From Thiosocius sp963719025 (lineage in GTDB: Bacteria > Pseudomonadota > Gammaproteobacteria > Chromatiales > Chromatiaceae): a stretch of 64,000 bases of DNA. This document shows, one piece after another, positions 38,031-47,664 of this stretch (the first letter of the stretch is position 1; the number at the start of each line of letters is the position of its first letter). A model generated the notes under the pieces. It was not told where the DNA came from, searched no databases, and saw only the letters and a list, made by a program, of their open reading frames with translations. The position numbers and the translations under genes were made by a program. The DNA lies in NCBI GenBank assembly GCA_963719025.1, contig CAVRBK010000005.1, forward strand, positions 16,764 to 80,763. The letters run 5' to 3'.

Positions 38031-38792
38031 ATGACCGCCTTCAAGGTTGTTATACCGGCGAGATTCGGTTCGCAGCGCCTGCCTGGCAAACCGTTGCTGG
38101 AGATCGCCGGCCAGCCAATGATCCAGCATGTGTTCGAGCGCGCCAGGGAAAGCGGCGCCGAAGAAATTGTTGTGGCCACCGATGACGCACGGATCGCGGC
38201 CGCCGCCCGACAGTTCGCCGACCAGGTTGTGATGACCTCGCCTGAGCATGCCAGTGGAACCGATCGGATCGCCGAGGTGGTCTCACGCATTGGGTGGTCC
38301 GCTGATACGATTGTGGTGAATCTGCAGGGTGACGAGCCGCTGATGCCGCCGGGGCTGTTGAGCCAGGTGGCACAGACCCTGGTCAGCCATGAAGAGGCCG
38401 ATATGGCGACGCTCTGCGTGCCATTGGATGATCCGGATCAGCTGTTCGATGTGAATGCCGTGAAGGTCGTCAGTAATCGCGACGGCTACGCCCTGTATTT
38501 CAGTCGCGCCACGATTCCATGGAAGCGCGACCTGTTCGATCCGGCATCGACCGCGACGCGGGAATGGCTGCAGGGTGTGTTTCGTCACCTCGGCATCTAT
38601 GCCTACCGTGCCGGGTTTCTGGCGGGGTATTCGGGTTTGCCGATGGCGCCCATAGAGCGGATGGAATCGCTGGAGCAACTGCGCGTGCTGTGGAATGGCG
38701 GTCGGATTGCGGTCGACACGGCGAACGAGATGCCACCGCCCGGCGTGGATACGGCGGAGGATCTGGCCCGCATCGCGAAGCTACTGGCCTGA
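38031..38792 (+). CDS. kdsB: CMP-KDO synthetase
   Basis: 3-deoxy-manno-octulosonate cytidylyltransferase, which activates KDO for lipopolysaccharide core synthesis. 253 residues. The nucleotide-binding opening is VIPARFGSQRLPGKPL. Further marks are VVATDD, the central NLQGDEPLMPP with catalytic Asp, and ERMESLEQLRVLWNG near the end. Cytoplasmic. It works downstream of KDO synthesis and supplies the same outer-membrane lipid as LpxK. Confidence 0.96.
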   Translation: MTAFKVVIPARFGSQRLPGKPLLEIAGQPMIQHVFERARESGAEEIVVATDDARIAAAARQFADQVVMTSPEHASGTDRIAEVVSRIGWSADTIVVNLQGDEPLMPPGLLSQVAQTLVSHEEADMATLCVPLDDPDQLFDVNAVKVVSNRDGYALYFSRATIPWKRDLFDPASTATREWLQGVFRHLGIYAYRAGFLAGYSGLPMAPIERMESLEQLRVLWNGGRIAVDTANEMPPPGVDTAEDLARIAKLLA

Positions 38793-39074
38793 TGGCGTCG
38801 TTCTGCGGCCTTCGAGCAGCAGCAATACGTCTTGCGAGTAGCCTTCGCCCGAGGGATCCGAGATGGGCAGGGTGAGTGTTCCGTCGGCCCGCCGGTTCGG
38901 TGCACCATACGCGTTTTGCTGCACAGGGCTGTCCGCCTGGCAGTCTTTGCAGCGACGAATCACGATGCTGTCGATGTCTCCAAGTACCTCGATCAGTATC
39001 CAGGCCTCGTCGAGATAGTCGAATTGCCCACCGATCAGTTGTTCGAGTTTACGGTGCAGGGTAGGTTCGCTCAT
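38781..39074 (-). CDS. Conserved hypothetical protein
   Basis: About 97 residues starting at ATG 39074 (SEPTLHRKLEQLIGGQFDYL); another ATG lies four codons upstream. A beta-rich middle (WILIEVLGDIDSIVIRRC) is followed by CKDC, perhaps a metal or redox pair, and the C-terminus is LPISDPSGEGYSQDVLLLL. No signal peptide. It overlaps the kdsB end by 12 bases on the opposite strand and is divergent from the phosphatase gene. No family recognised. Confidence 0.6.
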   Translation of the reverse strand: MSEPTLHRKLEQLIGGQFDYLDEAWILIEVLGDIDSIVIRRCKDCQADSPVQQNAYGAPNRRADGTLTLPISDPSGEGYSQDVLLLLEGRRTTPSGQ

Positions 39075-39122
39075 GATAGAAGACATCCCTGAAAATACCG
39101 GGTCGCTCCGAGGAACAAGTCA

Positions 39123-39605
39123 TTGAACAAGGTGAAGGTGCTGTTTATTTGCATGGGCAATATCTGCCGGTCTCCGACTGCGCATGGTGTATTCCGCGCG
39201 CTGGTGGAAACTGAGGGTCTGATGGACGCTATCAGTATCGATTCGGCGGGTACCCATGCTTACCACGTGGGCAATGGGCCGGACAAGCGCGCGCAGGAAA
39301 CGGCGCAGCGTCGAGGCGTGGATCTCTCCGATCTGGTGGCGCGGCGCGTGAGTGCCGAGGATTTCGATCAGTTCGATTATGTTGTGGCAATGGATCAGGA
39401 CAACTACATATCGCTGAGCGAGATCTGCCCGAACGAGCATGTCGACAAGATCCACATGTTCATGGATTTCGCGCCACAGATGCGTACCCGCGAGGTGCCG
39501 GATCCGTACTACGGCGGGGCATCGGGTTTCGAACGCGTCTTCGATCTTGTTGAGGCCGCTTCGGCCGGTCTGCTCGCCGAAATCCGGCAGCGCCACCTCC
39601 GCTAG
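39123..39605 (+). CDS. Low-molecular-weight protein tyrosine phosphatase
   Basis: A 160-residue cytoplasmic phosphatase. The P-loop CMGNICRSP (CX5R) lies at residues 10-18 and the general-acid DPYYGG at about 127. The start is TTG at 39123 (the only in-frame start near GAGGAAC). Family members dephosphorylate bacterial tyrosine kinases that control capsule or exopolysaccharide export. In pseudomonads the homologue sits at the same place, after kdsB, so the neighbourhood is conserved. Confidence 0.93.
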   Translation: MNKVKVLFICMGNICRSPTAHGVFRALVETEGLMDAISIDSAGTHAYHVGNGPDKRAQETAQRRGVDLSDLVARRVSAEDFDQFDYVVAMDQDNYISLSEICPNEHVDKIHMFMDFAPQMRTREVPDPYYGGASGFERVFDLVEAASAGLLAEIRQRHLR

Positions 39606-39687
39606 CTTCCGCCCAATCAGGAAGGCGCCGGAAGGGCCGTTTCAGCACGCCTGTGCTGCAACGGGTGCCTTCCCAAACCTTTGGTCG

Positions 39688-42439
39688 TCAATCCTGTGGG
39701 GTTGGCGGCGCCTTAGCTGCCGGCTTCGGCGCATTCTCACCCGCGGTCTTCGTTTTCACCGCCGGCTCAGCCGCCGCAGCGGGTTTGTCCGCTTTCGGAC
39801 TTTCCTGTTTCGGCTTTGCGGCAACGTCTTTGCTGGCCGCCTTGCTCGGCGGTGCTGCCCGTGCCGGCGCCTTCTCGGCCGGAGCAGCAGCCTGTACGGG
39901 TTTCGCTGGCTTCTCGGGGGCCGCTGTGGGCGTCGCTGCCGGCGTTTCGGCCACGGGCTTGCGAGCAGGCTTCGCTCGGACCGGTTTTTCTGCCACGGGC
40001 TTGGGGGCCGGCTCCGCCTGGGCAGGCTTTGCTGCTGCAGGTGCCGGGGTCGGCGCTGCGGCGGCGGGCTTTTCCGCCACCGGTTTTGGTGCCGGATCTG
40101 CCTTCGGTCCCGCCGCTGGCTGAGCCGTCACTGCCGACTTCTCTGGACTCGCCGTCGCGGGCTTGGCGTCAATGTTGCCAGACGGCTTTGATGCCGGTGG
40201 TGTAGGACGGGGCGCGGCAGGTTTTTTCTCCTCGCCACGCGATTCCGGCTTCGCCGGCGCAGGTTTCTCACTGGCGGGCTTGGCCTGGGTGGTCGTTGGC
40301 GCGGCAGTGGTCTTCTCAGTGCTGGATGCGTTCTCGCCGCCAGTTGAGGCTCTATCAGCACCACCGCGGCGCCGACGCCCGCCACGACGACCGCGACGTG
40401 AACTGCGCTTTGGTGTGCCATCGGCGTTCTCTGCAGTCCGCTCCTTTGACTCAGGCGCATTGGCTGCAGGCTGATTCTCGGTGCTGCGCTTTTCGCTGTC
40501 GGCCGGTTTTTTCTCGTTGCCAGTCTCGCCGCGTTGCGCATTGGAGCCGCGTCCGCCACGACGGTTGCGCCCCTGCCTGTTCTCGCCGCCCTGTCGGTTG
40601 CCGCTGCGCTGCCCGCCACGACGGTTGTTGGGATTCTTTTCCTGGCGCTCGCCGGCTTTGGATTCCGGCTTTTTCTTCGCCTCTGCGTCCGCCGGTTCTG
40701 CCGCCTGCTCGTCGCGCGGTGAAAAGATGCTGCTGAACAGGCGCTTGATGAAGCCACTTTCGTTGTTCGTTGCGACCGGGACCGGGACCGGAACCGGGGT
40801 TGGAGGCGGGGCTGTTTCGGTCGGCCGCGGTGCCGGCGAGGCCGGAGCAATCGGTTTTACCGCTGCCTGCTCGATTCGGGCGGGTGCCCGCTGCGCCGGG
40901 GGCAGATTGTCGGGTTCGTAACCTTTTTCCTGGGTGTGGCTCGGGGCGTCGTCGCTCCTCCATGTCCTGCCGACGTACGCGCTCGATCTCGTACTTCGGG
41001 GTGTCCAGATGGCGATTGGGAATCAGGACGATATCCACCTCGTGGCGCTGTTCGACGTCGGCGATGATCTGACGCTTTTCGTTGAGCAGGATAGGTCGCA
41101 ACCTCGACTGGGAGCTGCGCGGTGACCCGGCCGGTATTTTCTTTCAGCGCTTCTTCTTCGATGATGCGCAGGATCGACAGGGCCAGCGAATCGACACTGC
41201 GGATGTAGCCATGGCCGTCGCAGCGTGGGCAGACCTGGTGGGCTGATTCGCCAAGGGACGGACGCAGGCGCTGGCGCGACATTTCGAGCAGACCAAAGCG
41301 CGAGATGCGGCCGATCTGCACCCGTGGCGCGATCCTCTTTCATCGCATCTTTGAGGCGGTTTTCGACCTCGCGCTGATTGCGCGAAGGCGTCATGTCGAT
41401 GAAGTCGATGACGAACAGGCCACCCAGGTCGCGCAGGCGCAGCTGACGAGCGATCTCGTCGGCGGCCTCGAGGTTGGTGTTCAGCGCCGTTTCCTCGATA
41501 TCAGCGCCCTTGGTTGCGCGCGCCGAGTTGATATCGATCGAGGTCAGGGCCTCGGTGTGATCGATGACGATCGCACCGCCGGAGGGCAGTCGCAGTTCGC
41601 GGCTGAACGCCGACTCGATCTGGGATTCGATCTGGTAGCGCGAAAACAGCGGTACTTCGTCTTCGTACAGGCGCAGTTTGCGCAGGTACTTCGGCATGAC
41701 CTGCTCGATGAACTGCTGGGCCTGCTCGATGAATCTGTGGTTCGTCGACGACGATTTCGCCGATGTCCGCGCGCAGATGATCGCGAATCGAGCGGATGAT
41801 GACGTTGCTTTCCTGGTAGATCAGGAATGGCGCCTTTCTCTCGCTGGCCGATTGCTCGATGGCGTTCCACAGCTGCAGCAGGTAGTCCAGATCCCACTGC
41901 AGTTCTTCGGCGCTCTTGCCGACCCCGGCGGTGCGCACGATCAGGCCCATGCCCTCGGGGATCTCGAGGCTGCTCATGGCCTCGCGCAGTTCGGAGCGAT
42001 CCTCGCCCTCGATGCGACGCGAGACGCCGCCGGCGCGCGGGTTGTTCGGCATCAGCACCAGGTAGCGGCCGGCCAGCGAGAGGAAGGTGGTCAGTGCGGC
42101 GCCCTTGTTGCCGCGTTCTTCCTTCTCGACCTGGACGACGACTTCCTGGCCCTCTTTCAGCAGCTCATTGATATTGCGCTTGCCGTCATCGAACGCCTTG
42201 GCATTGAAGTAGGCGCGCGAGATCTCCTTCATCGGCAGGAAGCCATGCCGGTCGGCGCCGTACTCGACGAAGGCGGCCTCCAGGCTGGGTTCGACGCGGG
42301 TGATGCGTCCCTTGTAGATATTGGCTTTTTTGAGCTCCCGGCCGGGAGCTTCGATATCGAGGTTGTAAAGCTTTTGGCCATCGACGATGGCCACACGCAA
42401 CTCTTCAGGCTGAGTCGCGTTGATCAGCATACGCTTCAT
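39688..42439 (-). CDS. rne: Ribonuclease E, frameshifted
   Basis: Endonuclease central to mRNA decay and rRNA/tRNA processing. Start ATG 42439 with KRMLINATQPEELRVAIVDG. An S1 domain follows (NIYKGRITRVEPSLEAAFVEYG), then the catalytic core (SIDINSARATKG with the metal Asp pair, then DLGGLFVIDFIDM), the zinc link VCPRCDGHG, and a long Pro/Ala/Lys/Glu-rich C-terminal scaffold with Arg-rich stretches (RRGRRGGRRRRGG). The span fits about 915 residues. Frame breaks are needed near 41735, 41320, 41100 and 40925. The tail is in frame to its TGA at 39688-39690. It is essential in relatives, so I favour sequence errors. Confidence 0.88.
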
Positions 42440-42921
42440 ATATTGTTCCTTATTGCCTTGCAGCATCAGCGCTACGAGCGTGTGGACGCCAACGGCCGAA
42501 CCGATTGCTCAGAACAATCAGCCCAGTTGGCAAACCGCTTGTCGCCGGCAAACCTGTCAAAGGCAAATTCAATTAGGGGATGGCTGAAGTTCTGCGTTTC
42601 TCCTGCGGGTAACCGCATCGGGCGCGTGTCACAATTCAGCCATACCGATGTCTAGAGGCGCTTATTGCATGGGATCGCACCGCATCCGTCCGTCAGTGGG
42701 GACGCGATTGGCTCGTCACGAACAGCAAAGCAACGTGGAGAGATTTGCGCCACATGCATGCGCGCTTCACAATGCGCCGGGAAAATCACCCGGGGCAGAT
42801 AATTCATCCGTCAGGTCCAGGCTCACAGACACTCGGTGTGCGGGTCCAGTGAAACCTGACGTCGACAAAATATATCAAATTATCAGACAGATGCATCATT
42901 TTTTGCAGGAGTCGGTGCATC
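42440..42921. promoter_or_regulatory. Long divergent leader between rne and rluC
   Basis: A 482-base gap between the rne and rluC starts, with no gene. In E. coli the same spot holds a roughly 360-base rne leader whose hairpins let RNase E control its own mRNA. A similar long leader is inferred here from position and length only. I did not find the E. coli hairpin sequence. The rluC start has GCAGGAG upstream. Confidence 0.45.
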
Positions 42922-43875
42922 ATGGCTGACGCGATTGAACGCGCCGGCCGGGTGCAGTTGCTCACAATCGACGAAAATCACGACGGCCAGAGGCTGGATA
43001 ACTTCCTGCTGGGGCTGCTCAAGGGCGTGCCGCGCAGCTGGGTTTACCGGGTGCTGCGACGTGGCGAGGTGCGCGTCAACAAGGGGCGGTGCAAGCCTGA
43101 CCGGCGCCTGTGCATTGGCGATATCGTTCGCGTTCCGCCGGTACGCCAGTCCGAGCGCCAGATTACGGGCCCTTCGGCGAAGGCTATTGTAAATATTGAG
43201 AAATCAATAATTTATGAAGATAATCGCCTTTTGATTATCAACAAGCCTTCCGGCGTTGCGGTGCATGGCGGCAGTGGACTGTCGCATGGTGTGATCGAGA
43301 TACTGCGAGCGTCTCGCCCCGATGCACCTTACCTGGAATTGGCCCATCGGCTCGATCGGGAAACCTCCGGTTGCCTGATGCTTGCAAAAAAGCGCAGCGC
43401 GCTGCGGACATTGCAGGAACTCCAACGCGCCGGGGCAATCGAAAAGCGCTACACGGCTTTGTTGTTGGGCGGTTCTCATAAAGGGGCGTGGAGGACCGAT
43501 CTGCCGTTGCGCAAAAACACGCTGCAAAGTGGCGAGCGTGTTGTGCGGGTCGATCCTGAGGGCAAGGCGGCGGTCACCCACTTCAAGGTGGTGCGGCGGT
43601 TTGCGCAGGCGATGTTGGTTGAGGCCCGGCTCGAGACCGGGAGAACGCATCAGATTCGCGTGCACGCGGCGGCCAGAGGCATGCCGATCCTCGGCGACCC
43701 GAAGTATGGTGACGAGGCGTCGAATAGCCATTTCCGGAAACTCGGGCTACGGCGGCTTTTTCTGCATGCATCGTCGCTGCGCTTCGACTGGCCTGAGGCC
43801 GGGCAGCGATTCACGCTGGAGGCGCCGTTGCCCACCGAATTGACCGAATTGCTGGAGCATCTGGAAACCGCATGA
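42922..43875 (+). CDS. rluC: 23S rRNA pseudouridine synthase RluC
   Basis: Makes pseudouridine at 955, 2504 and 2580 of 23S rRNA (E. coli numbering). 317 residues. An N-terminal S4 RNA-binding domain (LDNFLLGLLKGVPRSWVYR) is followed by the RluA-type catalytic domain with HRLDRETSG, where Asp is the catalytic residue, and by GRTHQIRVH. It is divergent from rne, the usual arrangement in gammaproteobacteria. The stop overlaps the next start in ATGA. Confidence 0.95.
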   Translation: MADAIERAGRVQLLTIDENHDGQRLDNFLLGLLKGVPRSWVYRVLRRGEVRVNKGRCKPDRRLCIGDIVRVPPVRQSERQITGPSAKAIVNIEKSIIYEDNRLLIINKPSGVAVHGGSGLSHGVIEILRASRPDAPYLELAHRLDRETSGCLMLAKKRSALRTLQELQRAGAIEKRYTALLLGGSHKGAWRTDLPLRKNTLQSGERVVRVDPEGKAAVTHFKVVRRFAQAMLVEARLETGRTHQIRVHAAARGMPILGDPKYGDEASNSHFRKLGLRRLFLHASSLRFDWPEAGQRFTLEAPLPTELTELLEHLETA

Positions 43876-44546
43876 ACACCTACGATCTGATCGTATTCGA
43901 TTGGGACGGCACGCTGATGGATTCGGAGGCGAGGATCGTCCATTGCATTCAGTTGGCGGCGGCCGATGTCGGACTTGCGGTGCCGAGCAACGAGGCGTCG
44001 CGCGATATCATCGGGCTGGGCCTGGACGAGGCAATGGCCCGCCTGTTTCCCGGCCAGCGTTCCTCCTCTCTGGCCGCCCTGGTCGAGGCCTACCGCACAC
44101 ACTGGTTGGGACCCGACGCGGAGCCCTCGCGCATGTTTGCCGGCGCAGAAAGCCTGGTGCAGACGCTGCACGCCGGCGGCCACCTGCTTGCCGTGGCGAC
44201 CGGAAAGAGCCGCCGGGGCCTGGACAAGGCGTTGGACGAGAGTGGTTTGCAGGCCTTTTTCCATCACACGCGGTGTGCCGATGAGACATTTTCCAAACCA
44301 CATCCGCAGATGCTGCTGGATATTCTGACCGATCTGGATACGCCGCCCGGGCGAACCCTGGTGGTCGGCGATACGGAGTACGACATGCAGATGGCGGCAA
44401 ATGCCGGGGTATCGGCGGTCGGTGTTTCGCACGGGGTACACGCGCCGGAGCGTCTGATGGCGCATGGTGCAACACATTGTTTCGAAAATCTTTTTGATCT
44501 TTCGCACTGGTTGGGCTTTCCAGTGAAGCAGTCGATAGGGGAGTAG
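43872..44546 (+). CDS. HAD-superfamily phosphatase (Gph-like)
   Basis: A 224-residue hydrolase. Motif I is FDWDGTLMD with the nucleophile Asp, motif II VATGKSRRGL, motif III KPHPQ with Lys, and motif IV VVGDTEYDMQMAANAG. An alpha-helical cap follows motif I, as in phosphoglycolate-phosphatase-like enzymes. Substrate unknown. It overlaps the rluC stop and precedes sppA, matching the order in pseudomonads. Confidence 0.9.
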   Translation: MNTYDLIVFDWDGTLMDSEARIVHCIQLAAADVGLAVPSNEASRDIIGLGLDEAMARLFPGQRSSSLAALVEAYRTHWLGPDAEPSRMFAGAESLVQTLHAGGHLLAVATGKSRRGLDKALDESGLQAFFHHTRCADETFSKPHPQMLLDILTDLDTPPGRTLVVGDTEYDMQMAANAGVSAVGVSHGVHAPERLMAHGATHCFENLFDLSHWLGFPVKQSIGE

Positions 44547-44551
44547 TGAAA

Positions 44552-45517
44552 ATGGAGCGGCCTGAGAAGAATGACACGCAGGATTGGCATCGCGATCTGG
44601 TCGAAAAGCTCGCAACCGATGCGTTGCGGGAACGCCGCCGGACGAGGCGCTGGGGGATATTTTTCAAATTCCTGACATTCACCTACCTGTTCGGCCTGTT
44701 GGTGTTGTTGTTGCCCGAGGACTGGTCTGACAAGGCCATGGGTAAGGAGTCGCACACCGCGCTGGTCAAACTGGAGGGGCTTATTGCGCCAGGTGAAAAG
44801 GCCTCGGCCGACAATGTCGTGACCGGACTGCGTGATGCCTTTGAGGATGACAACACGGAGGCGGTGATCCTCCGTATCAACTCGCCGGGAGGGTCGCCGG
44901 TTCAGTCGAGCTATATGTACAAGGAAATCCTTCGTCTGCGCGAGAAGTATCCGGACACGCCGCTTTATGCCGTGGTCGGCGATATGTGCGCATCGGGTGG
45001 ATACTATGTCGCCGCGGCCGCTGACGAGATCTATGTCAACGAATCCAGTGTGATCGGTTCGATCGGCGTACTGATCAACGGATTCGGCTTCGTCGAGGCC
45101 ATGGATGAGCTCGGCGTGGAACGTCGGCTGATGACCGCCGGTCAGCACAAGGGGATTCTGGACCCGTTCAGCCCGGTAAGTGAATTCGACACGGCGCACA
45201 CGAGAGAACTGCTGGGCAAACTGCACAAGACCTTCATCGATGCGGTCAAATCCGGACGTGGTGACAAGCTGACGGGCGACGATGAGACCCTGTTCAGTGG
45301 TCTTTTCTGGAACGGGGAGGAGGGTATCGCCCTGGGATTGGCTGATGCGATTGGCAGCGCCGGGTACGTGGCCCGCGAGGTGGTCGGTGCTGAGGATATC
45401 GTCGATTTTACGTCCAAGGAGGATCCTCTGGCGCGGTTGGCCAACCGATTCGGTGCGGCGCTGGGCGAGACTTTCGCCCGATATTTCGGATTTACGCCCG
45501 GCTTCTCGCTCCGCTGA
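44552..45517 (+). CDS. sppA: Signal peptide peptidase SppA (S49 family)
   Basis: Inner-membrane serine protease that degrades cleaved signal peptides. ATG 44552 fits GGGGAG 8 bases upstream better than the GTG two codons before it. About 321 residues, the short form with one catalytic domain. A membrane helix lies at about 35-55 (FKFLTFTYLFGLLVLLLP). The catalytic pair is Ser in GDMCASGGYYVA and Lys in TAGQHKGILDP. A conserved LRINSPGGS precedes it. The last gene of the conserved envelope block. Confidence 0.93.
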   Translation: MERPEKNDTQDWHRDLVEKLATDALRERRRTRRWGIFFKFLTFTYLFGLLVLLLPEDWSDKAMGKESHTALVKLEGLIAPGEKASADNVVTGLRDAFEDDNTEAVILRINSPGGSPVQSSYMYKEILRLREKYPDTPLYAVVGDMCASGGYYVAAAADEIYVNESSVIGSIGVLINGFGFVEAMDELGVERRLMTAGQHKGILDPFSPVSEFDTAHTRELLGKLHKTFIDAVKSGRGDKLTGDDETLFSGLFWNGEEGIALGLADAIGSAGYVAREVVGAEDIVDFTSKEDPLARLANRFGAALGETFARYFGFTPGFSLR

Positions 45518-45524
45518 CCTAATA

Positions 45525-45544
45525 CCGTCATATCTTTGTCACAT
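45525..45544 (+). promoter_or_regulatory. Pho box upstream of phoB
   Basis: CCGTCATATCTTTGTCACAT matches the enterobacterial PhoB site CTGTCATAWAWCTGTCAYAW at most positions, with two direct GTCA repeats 11 bases apart. It lies about 50 bases before the phoB start, where PhoB-P would activate its own operon under phosphate limitation. The match is read from sequence; regulation is inferred. Confidence 0.75.
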
Positions 45545-45593
45545 GGGTTCTCTGTAATGGCGCGCTATCAGAATTCCATTCAGGTGAATTTCA

Positions 45594-46289
45594 GTGGCTG
45601 TGACACAGATTCTTGTTGTTGAAGACGAATCCGCGGTGCGCGAGTTGCTCGCGGCGACGTTGTTGGGCGCGGGTTACGAGGTGATGGAGGCGGCGAGCGC
45701 GGGGGAGGCCCAGCGTATCGTTGCAGATCGCAGCCCGGCATTGATTCTTCTGGACTGGATGCTGCCCGGTATGTGTGGCCTTGAATTTGCCAAGTGGTTG
45801 AAGCGCGATGACCACCTCGGAGACGTGCCGGTCATCATGCTGACAGCGCGCGATGACGAGAACTACAAGGTGCAGGGGCTGGAAGCCGGCGTCGATGATT
45901 ACGTCACCAAGCCGTTCTCGACGCGCGAGTTGCTCGCCCGGATCAAGGCAGTTTTGCGTCGCGCCGGTAGTGACAGCAGCGAGCTCATCCGGGTGAACGG
46001 TCGGCTGGAAATGGACCTGATGCAGCATCGCGTGCTGGCCGACGATCAGCCGGTCTCGATTGGCCCGACCGAGTTCAAACTGCTGCACTTTTTCCTGACT
46101 CACCAGGAACGCGTGTATTCGCGCGGACAGTTGCTCGATCTTGTCTGGGGTCGGAATGTTTACATCGAGGAACGCACCGTCGATGTGCACATTCGGCGTT
46201 TGCGCAAGGCGCTCGAGCCACATGAACTGGACGAGATGGTGCAGACGGTGAGGGGAGTCGGCTACCGGTTCTCTGTGAGGCCGAGTTGA
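45594..46289 (+). CDS. phoB: Phosphate regulon response regulator PhoB
   Basis: DNA-binding response regulator that switches on phosphate-acquisition genes. 231 residues. Receiver domain with the phosphorylated Asp in LILLDWMLPG, Thr in MLTARDDE and Lys in VTKPFS. A C-terminal OmpR-type winged helix follows (IGPTEFKLLHFFLTH, then RTVDVHIRRLRKAL). The start is GTG at 45594 after CAGGTGAA. The stop overlaps the phoR start. Confidence 0.95.
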   Translation: MAVTQILVVEDESAVRELLAATLLGAGYEVMEAASAGEAQRIVADRSPALILLDWMLPGMCGLEFAKWLKRDDHLGDVPVIMLTARDDENYKVQGLEAGVDDYVTKPFSTRELLARIKAVLRRAGSDSSELIRVNGRLEMDLMQHRVLADDQPVSIGPTEFKLLHFFLTHQERVYSRGQLLDLVWGRNVYIEERTVDVHIRRLRKALEPHELDEMVQTVRGVGYRFSVRPS

Positions 46290-47581
46290 ACGCCAGACCA
46301 AACTGGGCACAAGAGGTTTGGCGTATCGCTGTACTGATTGCCCTGGCGTGGTTTGTTGGTTCCGTCTTCGATCAGATAACACTTTTCCTGTTGTTGGCCC
46401 TCCTGGCCTATACCTTCCGTAATCTTTTCAACCTGTGGCGGCTCGCGAACTGGCTCGGCGACTCGCAGCCATCGCAGATTCCGATTCGCTTCGGGCTTTG
46501 GGGTGACGTCTATTCGCGCATCTCGAGAATCGCGCGGCGCCAGGCGCAGCGCGAGAAACGCCTTGCGGGACTGCTCAACGAGTACGCCTCTTCGACCTCC
46601 GCGTTGCCAGATGCTGCAGTCGCACTCGATCCGGATGGGCGTATCCGGTGGTTCAACGATGCGGCAAGCCTGCTCCTGGGACTGAAGGCCGCAAAGGATG
46701 TCGGGCAGCCATTGTTGAACCTGTTTCGGGCGCCAGACATGGTCGCCTTTCTCACGCGACGGGATTATTCATCGATCCTGCAGACTACCGCGCCGGGCAA
46801 TGTGGAGCGCCAGTTGGAAGTGCGGCTGACACCCTATGGCGACGGGCAGACACTCCTGTTGGCACAGGACATCACTGAACGATTGCAGCATGAACGCATG
46901 AGAAAGGATTTCGTGGCGAACGTATCGCATGAACTCAGAACACCACTGACGGTGATCAGTGGGTTCATTGAAAATCTCCAGGATAGTGACGGTGGCAAAA
47001 GTCCTGCTCTGGCCCGTCCCCTGGAGTTGATGGGCCAGCAGGCGGCCCGGATGAGCCAGATCGTGGAAGATCTGTTGCTGCTCGCGCGACTGGAGAGCGG
47101 GGCCCGCCCGAATCGTCAGGATGAGGTCAATATGGGCGAGTTGTGCCAGGCCATAGCGGGGGAATGCCGGGCATTGCGCGATGATGTGCCGACGATCGAG
47201 TGTGATATCTCCTCGTCGCGTCGCGTGCTCGGGGACGAAAAACAGCTGCGCAGCGCACTGACCAACCTGGTTGTGAATGCGGTCAACCATACGCCGGCCG
47301 CGGGGCGTGTCGTGATTAGCTGGCAGGACAGGGATGATGGTGCGGCCTTTTCGGTTGCAGACGACGGGGCAGGCATCGCCGCGGAGCATCTGCCGCGATT
47401 GACTGAACGGTTTTACCGCGTGGATGCGGGCAGATCGCGTGAGCGTGGTGGCACGGGGCTGGGTCTTGCAATCGTCAAGCACATCATGAGCAGGCACGCG
47501 GCCCGGCTGGAAATCTCCAGCAACCTGGGGCAGGGCAGCCGCTTTACCGGGATTTTTCCCGCGTTGAGGGTCCGTCGCTGA
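46286..47581 (+). CDS. phoR: Phosphate regulon sensor kinase PhoR
   Basis: Inner-membrane histidine kinase for PhoB. 431 residues. Two close membrane helices at the N-terminus (about 10-45), a charged linker, a PAS domain (LPDAAVALDPDGRIRWFN), the phosphoacceptor His in VANVSHELRTPLTVISGF, and the ATPase domain (LVVNAVNHTPAAG, then DDGAGI and GGTGLGLAIVKHI). The TTG start overlaps the phoB stop in TTGA. Confidence 0.95.
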   Translation: MNARPNWAQEVWRIAVLIALAWFVGSVFDQITLFLLLALLAYTFRNLFNLWRLANWLGDSQPSQIPIRFGLWGDVYSRISRIARRQAQREKRLAGLLNEYASSTSALPDAAVALDPDGRIRWFNDAASLLLGLKAAKDVGQPLLNLFRAPDMVAFLTRRDYSSILQTTAPGNVERQLEVRLTPYGDGQTLLLAQDITERLQHERMRKDFVANVSHELRTPLTVISGFIENLQDSDGGKSPALARPLELMGQQAARMSQIVEDLLLLARLESGARPNRQDEVNMGELCQAIAGECRALRDDVPTIECDISSSRRVLGDEKQLRSALTNLVVNAVNHTPAAGRVVISWQDRDDGAAFSVADDGAGIAAEHLPRLTERFYRVDAGRSRERGGTGLGLAIVKHIMSRHAARLEISSNLGQGSRFTGIFPALRVRR

Positions 47582-47664
47582 TAGAATTTCGCACTTGAGA
47601 TTCCCCGTGAAGTTTTCCGTCTTCGGCCGATAAACTCACATAGCGGCGACGGAGGCCGGGATTC

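Noticed and set aside
39653..40123. Ala/Gly/Phe-rich 156-residue frame that looks like a membrane or PE-type protein
   Set aside because: It is the reverse complement of the Pro/Ala/Lys-rich RNase E tail; the composition is a mirror effect.
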